Assembly: GCA_023144675.1 (NCBI GenBank)
Contig: JAGLFE010000086.1
Coordinates: 1 to 8,304, forward strand
From: Thiomargarita sp.
GTDB taxonomy: Bacteria; Pseudomonadota; Gammaproteobacteria; Beggiatoales; Beggiatoaceae
Direction of reading: 5' to 3'
Length of the DNA stretch: 8,304 bases
This document shows positions 1 through 5,294 of this stretch, one piece after another. Under the pieces are notes generated by a model. That model made no database searches, had not been told where the DNA came from, and saw only the letters and a list, made by a program, of their open reading frames with translations. Positions within the stretch are counted from its first letter, which is position 1; the number at the start of each line of letters is the position of its first letter. Made by a program: the position numbers and the translations under genes.

Positions 1-2
1 AA

Positions 3-389
3 ATAAGAATTAAAGTAACTGATAAGTTAAATCAACTTGAAAATAAGTTCCCCTCTTACTTAGGTGAAATTGAACGTTTTGGTGAAGAACTTAAAAGCTA
101 TGGACTAACAAAAGAAAATACATATTTGTACATTCAAGGGCATACTATTTTTAAAAATATTGTATTGATGTTACTAAAACCAGTTTGCAACGAACTAAAA
201 AAAGAAAAAGTATCTGAAATAAAAAAAGAATCAAAAAATGAGATTAATGCATATCTTAATAAAGTTGGGAAGCTGGATACTAAAATTGAGACTTTACTAT
301 CCAATAATACAAATTTTGAATCGTGCTTTTTATTCAAAAAGATAGAAAAAGATATTGAAAATTATATAAGTAAAGAAATAGACTTGTAA
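3..389 (+). CDS. C-terminal part of a possible DUF4435-family protein (5' end outside window)
   Basis: This reading frame is open from the left edge of the window to a TAA stop, giving 128 residues with no credible start inside. The internal TTG at 126 is in the same frame but cuts through the conserved-looking stretch, so the gene should start upstream of the window. The segment YIQGHTIFKN (residues 43-52), followed by a hydrophobic helix and a lysine/glutamate-rich helical region, resembles the C-terminal part of DUF4435 proteins as I remember them. That family is often encoded beside ATPases and is suspected of roles in genome conflict. The end (FKKIEKDIENYI, 111-122) is amphipathic and helical. 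No catalytic residues can be named. Base composition matches the AT-rich neighbours. The coding frame is secure; the family call is tentative. Confidence 0.55.
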   Translation: MRIKVTDKLNQLENKFPSYLGEIERFGEELKSYGLTKENTYLYIQGHTIFKNIVLMLLKPVCNELKKEKVSEIKKESKNEINAYLNKVGKLDTKIETLLSNNTNFESCFLFKKIEKDIENYISKEIDL

Positions 390-415
390 AACCATTAAAA
401 TGGGGGGGTTAGTTG

Positions 416-445
416 GGTAGGGAACACGGTTTATCGTTGCCCACC
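416..445. repeat. Decayed inverted repeat (hairpin) relic
   Basis: The arms ggtagggaaca (416-426) and cgttgcccacc (435-445) pair at 8 of 11 positions around an 8-base loop. The right arm has the look of the short GTGGGCAACG-type palindromic repeats scattered through many mobile-element-rich genomes. The left arm has drifted. A run of seven G (402-408), very unusual in this AT-rich DNA, lies just upstream. It is most likely a worn repeat unit. There is no T-tract, so it is not a convincing terminator. Confidence 0.35.
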
Positions 446-481
446 AAATAATCACAAATTAATTATAACTTTATCTTGGGT

Positions 482-787
482 GCCAAACTATCAGCGGTTC
501 AAGAATGGATGTTAGCCAAGGAGTAAAAACAAATGTCATCAGGAAGAATATAGGTTTGTTGGTTTCCAGTATCACCATTGCAGAAATTTGTTATGGTTTG
601 CGTATTTTTACCGGTAGGTCAACGTCGATAATTATTATAAGCACGTTTTTAGCAGTTCATTTATAAAGGTTTTGCTGGAAATATTGTTGATTTTAACCAA
701 CTAGCAGCCCAAGTTTATGCAAAAATTATGGCAGTAAGTAAGGAAAAATATCTCCCAATGAGTCTTCAAGAGTTAATAAAATGTTAA
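482..787 (+). pseudogene. VapC-type PIN-domain toxin relic
   Basis: Three collinear fragments read like a VapC endoribonuclease. AVQEWMLAKE is in the frame of position 491, VSSITIAEICYGLRI is one frame away (562-606), and LPVGQRR then KGFAGNIVDFNQLAAQVYAK return to the first frame (608-724). The order and wording match the middle of the PIN family (SxITIAEIxYG, LPxGxRR, F.GxIxxFxxxAAxxYA). The second frame change fits one extra T in the T5 run at 605-609. In-frame stops lie at 524 (TAA), 629 (TAA), 638 (TAA) and 650 (TAG). The first catalytic aspartate motif (LDTN) and the C-terminal DxxIAA motif are both missing; the frame ends in an unrelated LIKC and a stop at 785-787. No antitoxin remains upstream. 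The product cannot be functional. Confidence 0.8.
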
Positions 788-797
788 TAATACTAAA

Positions 798-1700
798 ATG
801 AAATCAACTATTCCTCCAAAATTAAGTATCGTATTTCTTAATTACAATCGTCTTACGGAAACACGTTACACGCTATCACAAATATCAAAATTATTAGATA
901 ATCGTCAGGATATTGAAGTTATTGCTGTTGATAACGGTTCTACTGATGGCACTAGCAGCTTTTTAAAACAACAAACTGATTGGGTCAATACAATTTTTCT
1001 TACCCATAATACTGGAATTGCTGGTTATAACGCTGGTTTCAAACAAGCAAAAGGTGATTATATACTGGTATTAGATGACGATTCGCATCCAGTTGATAAT
1101 ACAACAATTGAACGTATTATTCAGTGTTTAGATACTCGCCTTGATGTTGGTGTAGTTGCTTGTAGAATTGAAACCACTAAAGGTCAACAAATTAATACTT
1201 GGCATTTACCTAAACATGATGAACCTGGGGTATCTATGGCGTTTGTTGGATGCGGTTTTGCTATTCGGCGGGATTTATTTGAAAAAATAGGTTGGTATCC
1301 AGCAGATTTCTTTTTGTATCAAAATGAAATGGAAGTAGCAATTCGTGTCATGCACCATCAATACAAAATTTATTACGATCCTTGCTGTCGAGTTGTACAT
1401 CGTGAATCCCCAAAAGGTCGTACCAGTTGGCGACAAGTTTACTATCCTACTCGTAACACTATTTGGCTAATACGTCGCTATTTTCCTTTTCCAATTGCTT
1501 CTTATTTAATTGCATCACGCTTATTTTTTGGATTTATTCGTGCTTCCCAATCATTAGAATTAAATTGGTATTATCGAGCGGTTATTGATGCTTTTTTCAA
1601 ACCGATAGAACCACAAGTATTACCACTCAATTTACGCCAAAAGTTAAGCTCATTCTGGAAACAAAATAGTATTTTTCATCATCTTTTTGGACGCTTATGA
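798..1700 (+). CDS. GT2-family glycosyltransferase (rhamnosyltransferase-like)
   Basis: Predicted inverting GT-A glycosyltransferase of 300 residues. It would transfer a sugar from a nucleotide donor to a growing surface glycan at the cytoplasmic face. The GT2 landmarks are present: LSIVFLNYNR (9-18), VDNGSTDGT (44-52, nucleotide binding), NTGIAGYNAGF (71-81), the metal-binding DDDS (93-96), and NEMEVAIR (176-183) where the catalytic acid/base motif normally lies. H201 follows in VVHRESP. The segment after it (213-250), with YYPTRN and two hydrophobic helices, is typical of rhamnosyltransferase/WbbL-like GT2 proteins. The length is normal for a single-domain enzyme. The ATG at 798 has no clear Shine-Dalgarno and lies 10 bases after the VapC relic. 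The stop overlaps the next start by 4 bases (ATGA), so the two are translationally coupled. The exact sugar and linkage cannot be read from sequence. Confidence 0.88.
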   Translation: MKSTIPPKLSIVFLNYNRLTETRYTLSQISKLLDNRQDIEVIAVDNGSTDGTSSFLKQQTDWVNTIFLTHNTGIAGYNAGFKQAKGDYILVLDDDSHPVDNTTIERIIQCLDTRLDVGVVACRIETTKGQQINTWHLPKHDEPGVSMAFVGCGFAIRRDLFEKIGWYPADFFLYQNEMEVAIRVMHHQYKIYYDPCCRVVHRESPKGRTSWRQVYYPTRNTIWLIRRYFPFPIASYLIASRLFFGFIRASQSLELNWYYRAVIDAFFKPIEPQVLPLNLRQKLSSFWKQNSIFHHLFGRL

Positions 1701-3103
1701 CACAAGAAAATTTAGCAAGTTTTCCTTTGATTTTAATTATTATTGTTACTTGGAATAAGAAAAAATATGTTTTAGATTTATTAGCTTCTTTAAAGCAACA
1801 AAATTACCCGAGAGAAAGTCTTGATATTTTAGTAGTTGATAATGCCAGTAACGATGGTACAGTTGAGGCAATTAAAGAACAATATGGCGATGAACTCAGC
1901 TTAATTTGCAATCAAGAAAATTTAGGGGGAACTGGTGGCTTTAATACTGGTCTAAAATGGGCTTATGAGCGAGAAAATTATCAATATCTTTGGTTATTGG
2001 ATAATGATGTGGTGGTGCATTTTCAAGCTCTATCTGAATTAGTATCTATTTTAGAAAAATCACCCGATATTGCAGTTGCAGGTTCAACTATGATGCAATT
2101 AGATTATCCGTGGCGAATTAATGAAATGGGTGCTTATGTTGATCGCAATGTAGGTAATTTAATATTGCACCGTCATTTGGAATCAATACCTATTTGGCAA
2201 GCTAATTCCATTGAAGATTTATTAAAAATTAACCCTGATTTGACTCAATATTTAATAAATTGTAATACTTATATGGATGTTGATTATGTGGCAGCGGCTT
2301 CTTTATTAATACGAGCTGATGTTGCTAAACAAGCTGGAATTTGGCGAGATTATTTTATTCACTTCGATGATGTGGAATGGTGTTTACGAATTGGAAAAAT
2401 GGGTTATCGAGTTGTGGTTTCAGCAAAATCTCTTATTTGGCATTTATCGGCGGCGGCAAAAGTTCCAACTTGGGTTTTGTACTACGATAATCGTAATATT
2501 TTAGATTTGTTACAAACGCATGGTGCTAATAAACAACAACTAAAACAATTAACCAAATATATTTTAAAAAAGGCGATTTATTACCATTTAATTGGTAAAT
2601 CTGACTTGGCTCAATTACATTATGATGCTATTAATGATTTTCAAACAGGAAAATTTGGTAAAAAAGATATTAAACTAGAATATACATATACGCCTAATAA
2701 TCAAATTAAAAAAATATTTTTAGACCAATCAATTAAACGAGTTTTATTAGTGTGGACGGTTAATTTGCAATCAGCGAAAATACAAGAACTAATTATACAA
2801 GCGAAGTTGTTGCGTCCTGAGTTACAAATAGATAGTATGCCTTTATTATCTGGTAAAATAGTTCCCCAATTACCTAATTCTCATTTTATAAAAGCTGTAC
2901 CTCATTTTAAATTAGCCCGCTGGTGGTATTACTGGAAATTACGTGGTAAATATGATTTGGTAATTCAATCGGATTATGAACCAATTATTGGCTTGGCTTG
3001 GTTAAAAAGTCAAATATTATTTGTAAATGATGAAGGTTTTTGTAAACGACCATCGCCTAAATTAAAGTTAGTTTTTCAAGCAATTATGCGTTGGATATTT
3101 TAA
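1697..3103 (+). CDS. GT2-family glycosyltransferase with extra C-terminal Rossmann-like domain
   Basis: A 468-residue protein whose first ~270 residues are a GT-A glycosyltransferase: LIIIVTWNKK (13-22), VVDNASNDGT (46-55), NLGGTGGFNTGL (75-86), metal-binding LDNDV (101-105), HFDDVEWCLRI (222-232, catalytic base region), WH (248-249) and YYDNRN (262-267). The DDxEW plus YYxxRN combination is what galactofuranosyl- and rhamnosyl-transferases of this group show. Residues ~340-468 look like a separate alpha/beta unit (RVLLVWTV..., YDLVIQSDYEP, ILFVNDEGF), perhaps a degenerate nucleotide-sugar or GT-B-like half; I do not recognise it. The start overlaps the previous gene by 4 bases, so the pair is probably an operon making one glycan. 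The protein ends soon after the FVNDEGF strand, so the C-terminal domain could be incomplete. Both domains look soluble or peripheral; there is no signal peptide. Confidence 0.87.
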   Translation: MTQENLASFPLILIIIVTWNKKKYVLDLLASLKQQNYPRESLDILVVDNASNDGTVEAIKEQYGDELSLICNQENLGGTGGFNTGLKWAYERENYQYLWLLDNDVVVHFQALSELVSILEKSPDIAVAGSTMMQLDYPWRINEMGAYVDRNVGNLILHRHLESIPIWQANSIEDLLKINPDLTQYLINCNTYMDVDYVAAASLLIRADVAKQAGIWRDYFIHFDDVEWCLRIGKMGYRVVVSAKSLIWHLSAAAKVPTWVLYYDNRNILDLLQTHGANKQQLKQLTKYILKKAIYYHLIGKSDLAQLHYDAINDFQTGKFGKKDIKLEYTYTPNNQIKKIFLDQSIKRVLLVWTVNLQSAKIQELIIQAKLLRPELQIDSMPLLSGKIVPQLPNSHFIKAVPHFKLARWWYYWKLRGKYDLVIQSDYEPIIGLAWLKSQILFVNDEGFCKRPSPKLKLVFQAIMRWIF

Positions 3104-3149
3104 AAAATATTTTATAAATTTACATTGAGTGTGGCAAAATAACGCAACC

Positions 3150-3167
3150 AAATAAACCAATTTATTT
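3150..3167. promoter_or_regulatory. Possible toxin-antitoxin operator palindrome
   Basis: A perfect 7-base inverted repeat, aaataaa/tttattt, with a 4-base ccaa spacer lies 15 bases before the antitoxin start. Type II antitoxins usually repress their own operon by binding palindromes at this place. Because it consists only of A and T, chance is a real alternative. No clear -35/-10 pair could be matched around it. Confidence 0.3.
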
Positions 3168-3170
3168 AGC

Positions 3171-3176
3171 AAGGAA
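3171..3176 (+). promoter_or_regulatory. Ribosome binding site of the antitoxin gene
   Basis: The sequence aaggaa lies 6 bases before the ATG at 3183. It is the only good Shine-Dalgarno motif before a gene in this window and it settles the antitoxin start. Confidence 0.6.
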
Positions 3177-3182
3177 ATAACT

Positions 3183-3422
3183 ATGATTTTACATACGAAA
3201 GTGAAAGAAAATGGTAAATTAAATATAGCTATACCGAAACACTTTTGGGGAGAAACTGTAACTATATCTATTGAAACTGATAAAGAGTCATCTAATTCTT
3301 TACAAGATGAAACCGAATATTTATTATCATCTCCTGCAAATATCCAAAGATTAAAACAAGCAAAACAAGAATTTGATAATGAACAATGGTTAGAAGTTAA
3401 AAATTTAGAAGATTTATTCTAA
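3183..3422 (+). CDS. Type II antitoxin, YefM-like C-terminus with AbrB-like N-terminus
   Basis: A 79-residue protein encoded directly before a YoeB/Txe toxin (TAATG junction, 1-base overlap), so it is the cognate antitoxin. The second half, with ETEYLLSSPAN (43-53) and a charged helix (54-79), is the toxin-neutralising tail typical of YefM/Phd partners of YoeB. The first 30 residues do not look like a Phd/YefM fold. They read as short beta strands around GKLNIAIPKHFWGETVTISI (11-30), recalling the AbrB/MazE swapped-hairpin DNA-binding domain (GKxxIPxxxxGxxVxI). In the expected scheme the N-terminus binds the operator as a dimer and the tail covers the toxin's active site. The start is fixed by a good Shine-Dalgarno 6 bases upstream. 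The antitoxin role is well supported by context; the N-terminal fold assignment is moderate. Confidence 0.82.
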   Translation: MILHTKVKENGKLNIAIPKHFWGETVTISIETDKESSNSLQDETEYLLSSPANIQRLKQAKQEFDNEQWLEVKNLEDLF

Positions 3423-3715
3423 TGAGAAAATTGCGAATAATGCTAACTGCCCAAGTAGATATAGAATATTGGAAACAACATAATGATAAAAAATATCAAA
3501 AATTAAAAAAATTGATAGAACAAGTATTAGAAGCACCCATAACAGGAATTGGAAAGCCAGAAGCGTTAAAACATAAATTATCAGGTATTTGGTCACGTAA
3601 AATTGATCAAAAAAATCGTCTAGTTTATAGTTTTGATAATGAATATCTCTATATTTGGCAAGCACGTTTTCATTATGTAGAAGATGTTTTAGTCAAAAAA
3701 AGAGATGATTTATGA
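3422..3715 (+). CDS. YoeB/Txe-family toxin (ribosome-dependent mRNA interferase)
   Basis: A 97-residue protein of the RelE superfamily, Txe/YoeB branch. YoeB toxins bind the ribosome and cut mRNA in the A site, halting translation until the antitoxin is restored. Family landmarks are intact: W17 in the first helix, GIGKPEALKHKLSGIWSR (42-59), IDQKNRLVYS (61-70) and ARFHY (81-85). E47, R66, H84 and Y85 correspond by alignment to E46, R65, H83 and Y84 of E. coli YoeB, so it should be active. E. coli YoeB ends at the HY pair, while this protein runs on for 12 more residues (VEDVLVKKRDDL). The start overlaps the antitoxin stop by one base, which couples their translation. There is no Shine-Dalgarno of its own. 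Confidence 0.92.
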   Translation: MRKLRIMLTAQVDIEYWKQHNDKKYQKLKKLIEQVLEAPITGIGKPEALKHKLSGIWSRKIDQKNRLVYSFDNEYLYIWQARFHYVEDVLVKKRDDL

Positions 3716-3725
3716 GAACTTGCGA

Positions 3726-3751
3726 GATAAACAATGGTTTTTATCCTTTTT
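3726..3751 (+). terminator. Weak candidate terminator after the toxin gene
   Basis: The 6-base arms gataaa (3726-3731) and tttatc (3740-3745) enclose an 8-base loop and are followed by a short T tract (cTTTTT). It lies just after the toxin stop, where a terminator would be expected. The stem is short and AT-rich, so folding would be weak. Confidence 0.25.
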
Positions 3752-3768
3752 AGTTAAGTTTTGATGTT

Positions 3769-3942
3769 CAATACTTCGGACAGTTTTAAACTTAAAAAAC
3801 TAAGGTAGTATAAAGGCTTAATTTTACTAATTTCACACAATTAAACTTAGCGTTTTACCTAAGTTGCATTTAATTATGATGTTGTAAAATAAGGCTTTTA
3901 TCATACTTGGATTTGTACTCAGAAAAACTGTCCTAAGTATTG
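3769..3942. mobile_element. 174-bp MITE with terminal inverted repeats and 6-bp target duplication
   Basis: The left end caatacttcggacagtttt (3769-3787) and the right end aaaactgtcctaagtattg (3924-3942) are inverted repeats agreeing at 18 of 19 positions. Both are flanked by the direct repeat gatgtt (3763-3768 and 3943-3948), a 6-base target-site duplication. Inner arms at 3810-3827 and 3884-3901 pair at 15 of 18 positions about the same centre (3855/3856), and aacttag/ctaagtt (3844-3850/3859-3865) forms the tip. The element is thus a near-full-length palindrome with no coding capacity, moved in trans by a transposase that recognises these ends. I could not assign the parent IS family. It fills most of the gap between the toxin gene and dprA. 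Confidence 0.85.
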
Positions 3943-3998
3943 GATGTTATGAGTTTGTTAATATGTAAAACTGTAAATAATACTTGTAAAAATAAAAA

Positions 3999-5195
3999 AT
4001 GACTGATGAAGCCTATTGGCTAGCTTTGATATATATTCCTGGTATCGGTCCAGCTAGTTTTATTCGTTTGATTAACTATTTTGGTAATCCACGACAGGTT
4101 TTTGCAGCCGGTGAAGCTGGTTGGCAAGAATTTGGTTTAAAAGATAATCTCCAAAATGCTTTAAAAAAGCCAAATTGGCAAGCGGTGGAAAAAAATTTGC
4201 AATGGTCAGAAAAGCCAAATCGTCATTTATTAACGCTTGAAAGTGAAAATTATCCAAGCCGTTTACGTGAAATTGATAATCCGCCACCGATTTTATTTGT
4301 ACATGGTGATGTTACTCTGCTGACGAGCAAGCAACTTGCAATAGTAGGTACGCGCAATCCAAGTCAAGAAGGTCTATATAATGCCACCTATTTTGCTGAA
4401 CAATTATCTCATGAAGGTTTGACCATTACTAGCGGTATGGCTTATGGAATTGATGGAGCAAGCCATAAAGGTGCATTAGCGGCTTCAGGACGTACCATTG
4501 CCGTAGCTGGAACTGGTTTAGATCGAGTTTATCCACCTCAACATCGTGATTTAGCTCATCAAATTGCGGAACAGGGAGCCATTATTTCAGAGTTTACCTT
4601 GGGAACGGCAGTGCATCGTGGAAATTTTCCTGCTCGCAATCGGATTGTTAGCGGTTTATGTTTAGGTACTTTGGTAATTGAAGCACCTGAAAAAAGTGGT
4701 TCTTTATATACAGCTCAACACGCAATTAAACAAGGGCGTGAAATTTTTGCAATTCCAGGTTCTATTCATAACCCATTAATTAAAGGTTGCCATAAATTAA
4801 TTAGACAAGGAGCTAAATTAGTAGAAACTGTTGATGATATTATTGAAGAATTAGGCAGTCATTATCCTTTTAACGCTTTTAACGGTTCCCAATCAGCAAC
4901 AATTAAATCAGCCATAAATAAACCCATTATTTCCAATTTAGAGCAAAAAATTAATAGAAAAAATAATCCAACTTTAATTACTAAAATTAATTATCCCAGT
5001 GATTTAGATGAAGAACATATTAATGTGCTAAATTATTTGCAAACGACTCCTTCTTCAGTTGATAATTTAGTGGAACAATTTGGATTAACTGCGGCTAAAG
5101 TGTCATCAATATTGTTAATATTAGAAATAAAAGATTTAATTGCATTGCAACCAGGAGGTTCTTATATTGCTAATAAAAATAGTGGTAATAATTAG
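3999..5195 (+). CDS. dprA: DNA-processing protein DprA
   Basis: DprA loads RecA onto single-stranded DNA taken up during natural transformation and protects it from nucleases. The 398-residue protein has the full three-part layout. The helical SAM/HhH-like N-terminus (1-70) carries YIPGIGPASFIRLINYFG. The Rossmann-like core (~75-285) contains IVGTRNPS (115-122), SGMAYGIDGASHKGAL (145-160), GTGLDRVYPP (171-180), GNFPARNRIVSGL (208-220), KSGSLYTAQHA (232-242) and PGSIHNPLIKGCHKLIRQGA (253-272). A winged-helix C-terminus (~325-392) follows a polar linker. The ATG at 3999 is supported because YWLALIYIPGIGP aligns with the normal family N-terminus. There is no Shine-Dalgarno, and a MITE ends 56 bases upstream. 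The smg and topA genes often found beside dprA in gammaproteobacteria are not adjacent here. Confidence 0.96.
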   Translation: MTDEAYWLALIYIPGIGPASFIRLINYFGNPRQVFAAGEAGWQEFGLKDNLQNALKKPNWQAVEKNLQWSEKPNRHLLTLESENYPSRLREIDNPPPILFVHGDVTLLTSKQLAIVGTRNPSQEGLYNATYFAEQLSHEGLTITSGMAYGIDGASHKGALAASGRTIAVAGTGLDRVYPPQHRDLAHQIAEQGAIISEFTLGTAVHRGNFPARNRIVSGLCLGTLVIEAPEKSGSLYTAQHAIKQGREIFAIPGSIHNPLIKGCHKLIRQGAKLVETVDDIIEELGSHYPFNAFNGSQSATIKSAINKPIISNLEQKINRKNNPTLITKINYPSDLDEEHINVLNYLQTTPSSVDNLVEQFGLTAAKVSSILLILEIKDLIALQPGGSYIANKNSGNN

Positions 5196-5211
5196 AATTC
5201 AGTGATATAAT
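5183..5211 (+). promoter_or_regulatory. Candidate promoter before the STAND-lolB-kdsB genes
   Basis: A perfect TATAAT lies at 5206-5211, just after the dprA stop and 83 bases before the STAND start. At 17-base spacing the -35 (tggtaa, 5183-5188) is poor. In DNA this AT-rich a chance TATAAT is common, so the call is weak. Confidence 0.25.
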
Positions 5212-5294
5212 ATAACCTTAAATTGCGCAAATATTGGATTGTTAAAAATACCAAGCGCATAATCCATGTTTACATTAAAAAATTGTTCTATAAT

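Noticed and set aside
134..337. Minus-strand ORFs at 134-337, 3414-3665, 4072-4287 and 5507-5710
   Set aside because: Each lies opposite a well-supported + strand gene, has low-complexity or hydrophobic composition typical of antisense frames, and shows no recognisable family.
126..389. TTG at 126 as the start of a complete 87-residue gene
   Set aside because: The same frame is open to the left edge and the upstream 41 codons read as normal protein, so the gene is a 5'-truncated fragment, not a short gene.
390..481. VapB-like antitoxin gene upstream of the VapC relic
   Set aside because: No frame gives an AbrB- or RHH-like sequence; the stretch holds only the G7 run and a decayed inverted repeat.
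2319..2504. 61-codon + strand ORF inside the second glycosyltransferase
   Set aside because: It is an out-of-frame shadow of the DDxEW region of the real gene.
3955..3984. Promoter for dprA just right of the MITE (ttgtta with aatact)
   Set aside because: The -10 matches only 4 of 6 at 18-base spacing and would leave a very short leader; in AT-rich DNA this is not above chance.
5223..5294. TTG at 5223 as the start of the STAND gene
   Set aside because: The 24 extra residues are basic and unlike the antitoxin-like start that follows. No Shine-Dalgarno precedes the TTG, and ATG at 5295 matches the homologous beginning.
5289..5294. Second TATAAT directly before the STAND ATG
   Set aside because: The only -35-like sequence (tttaca, 5269-5274) is 14 bases away, too close, and a start site would fall inside the gene.
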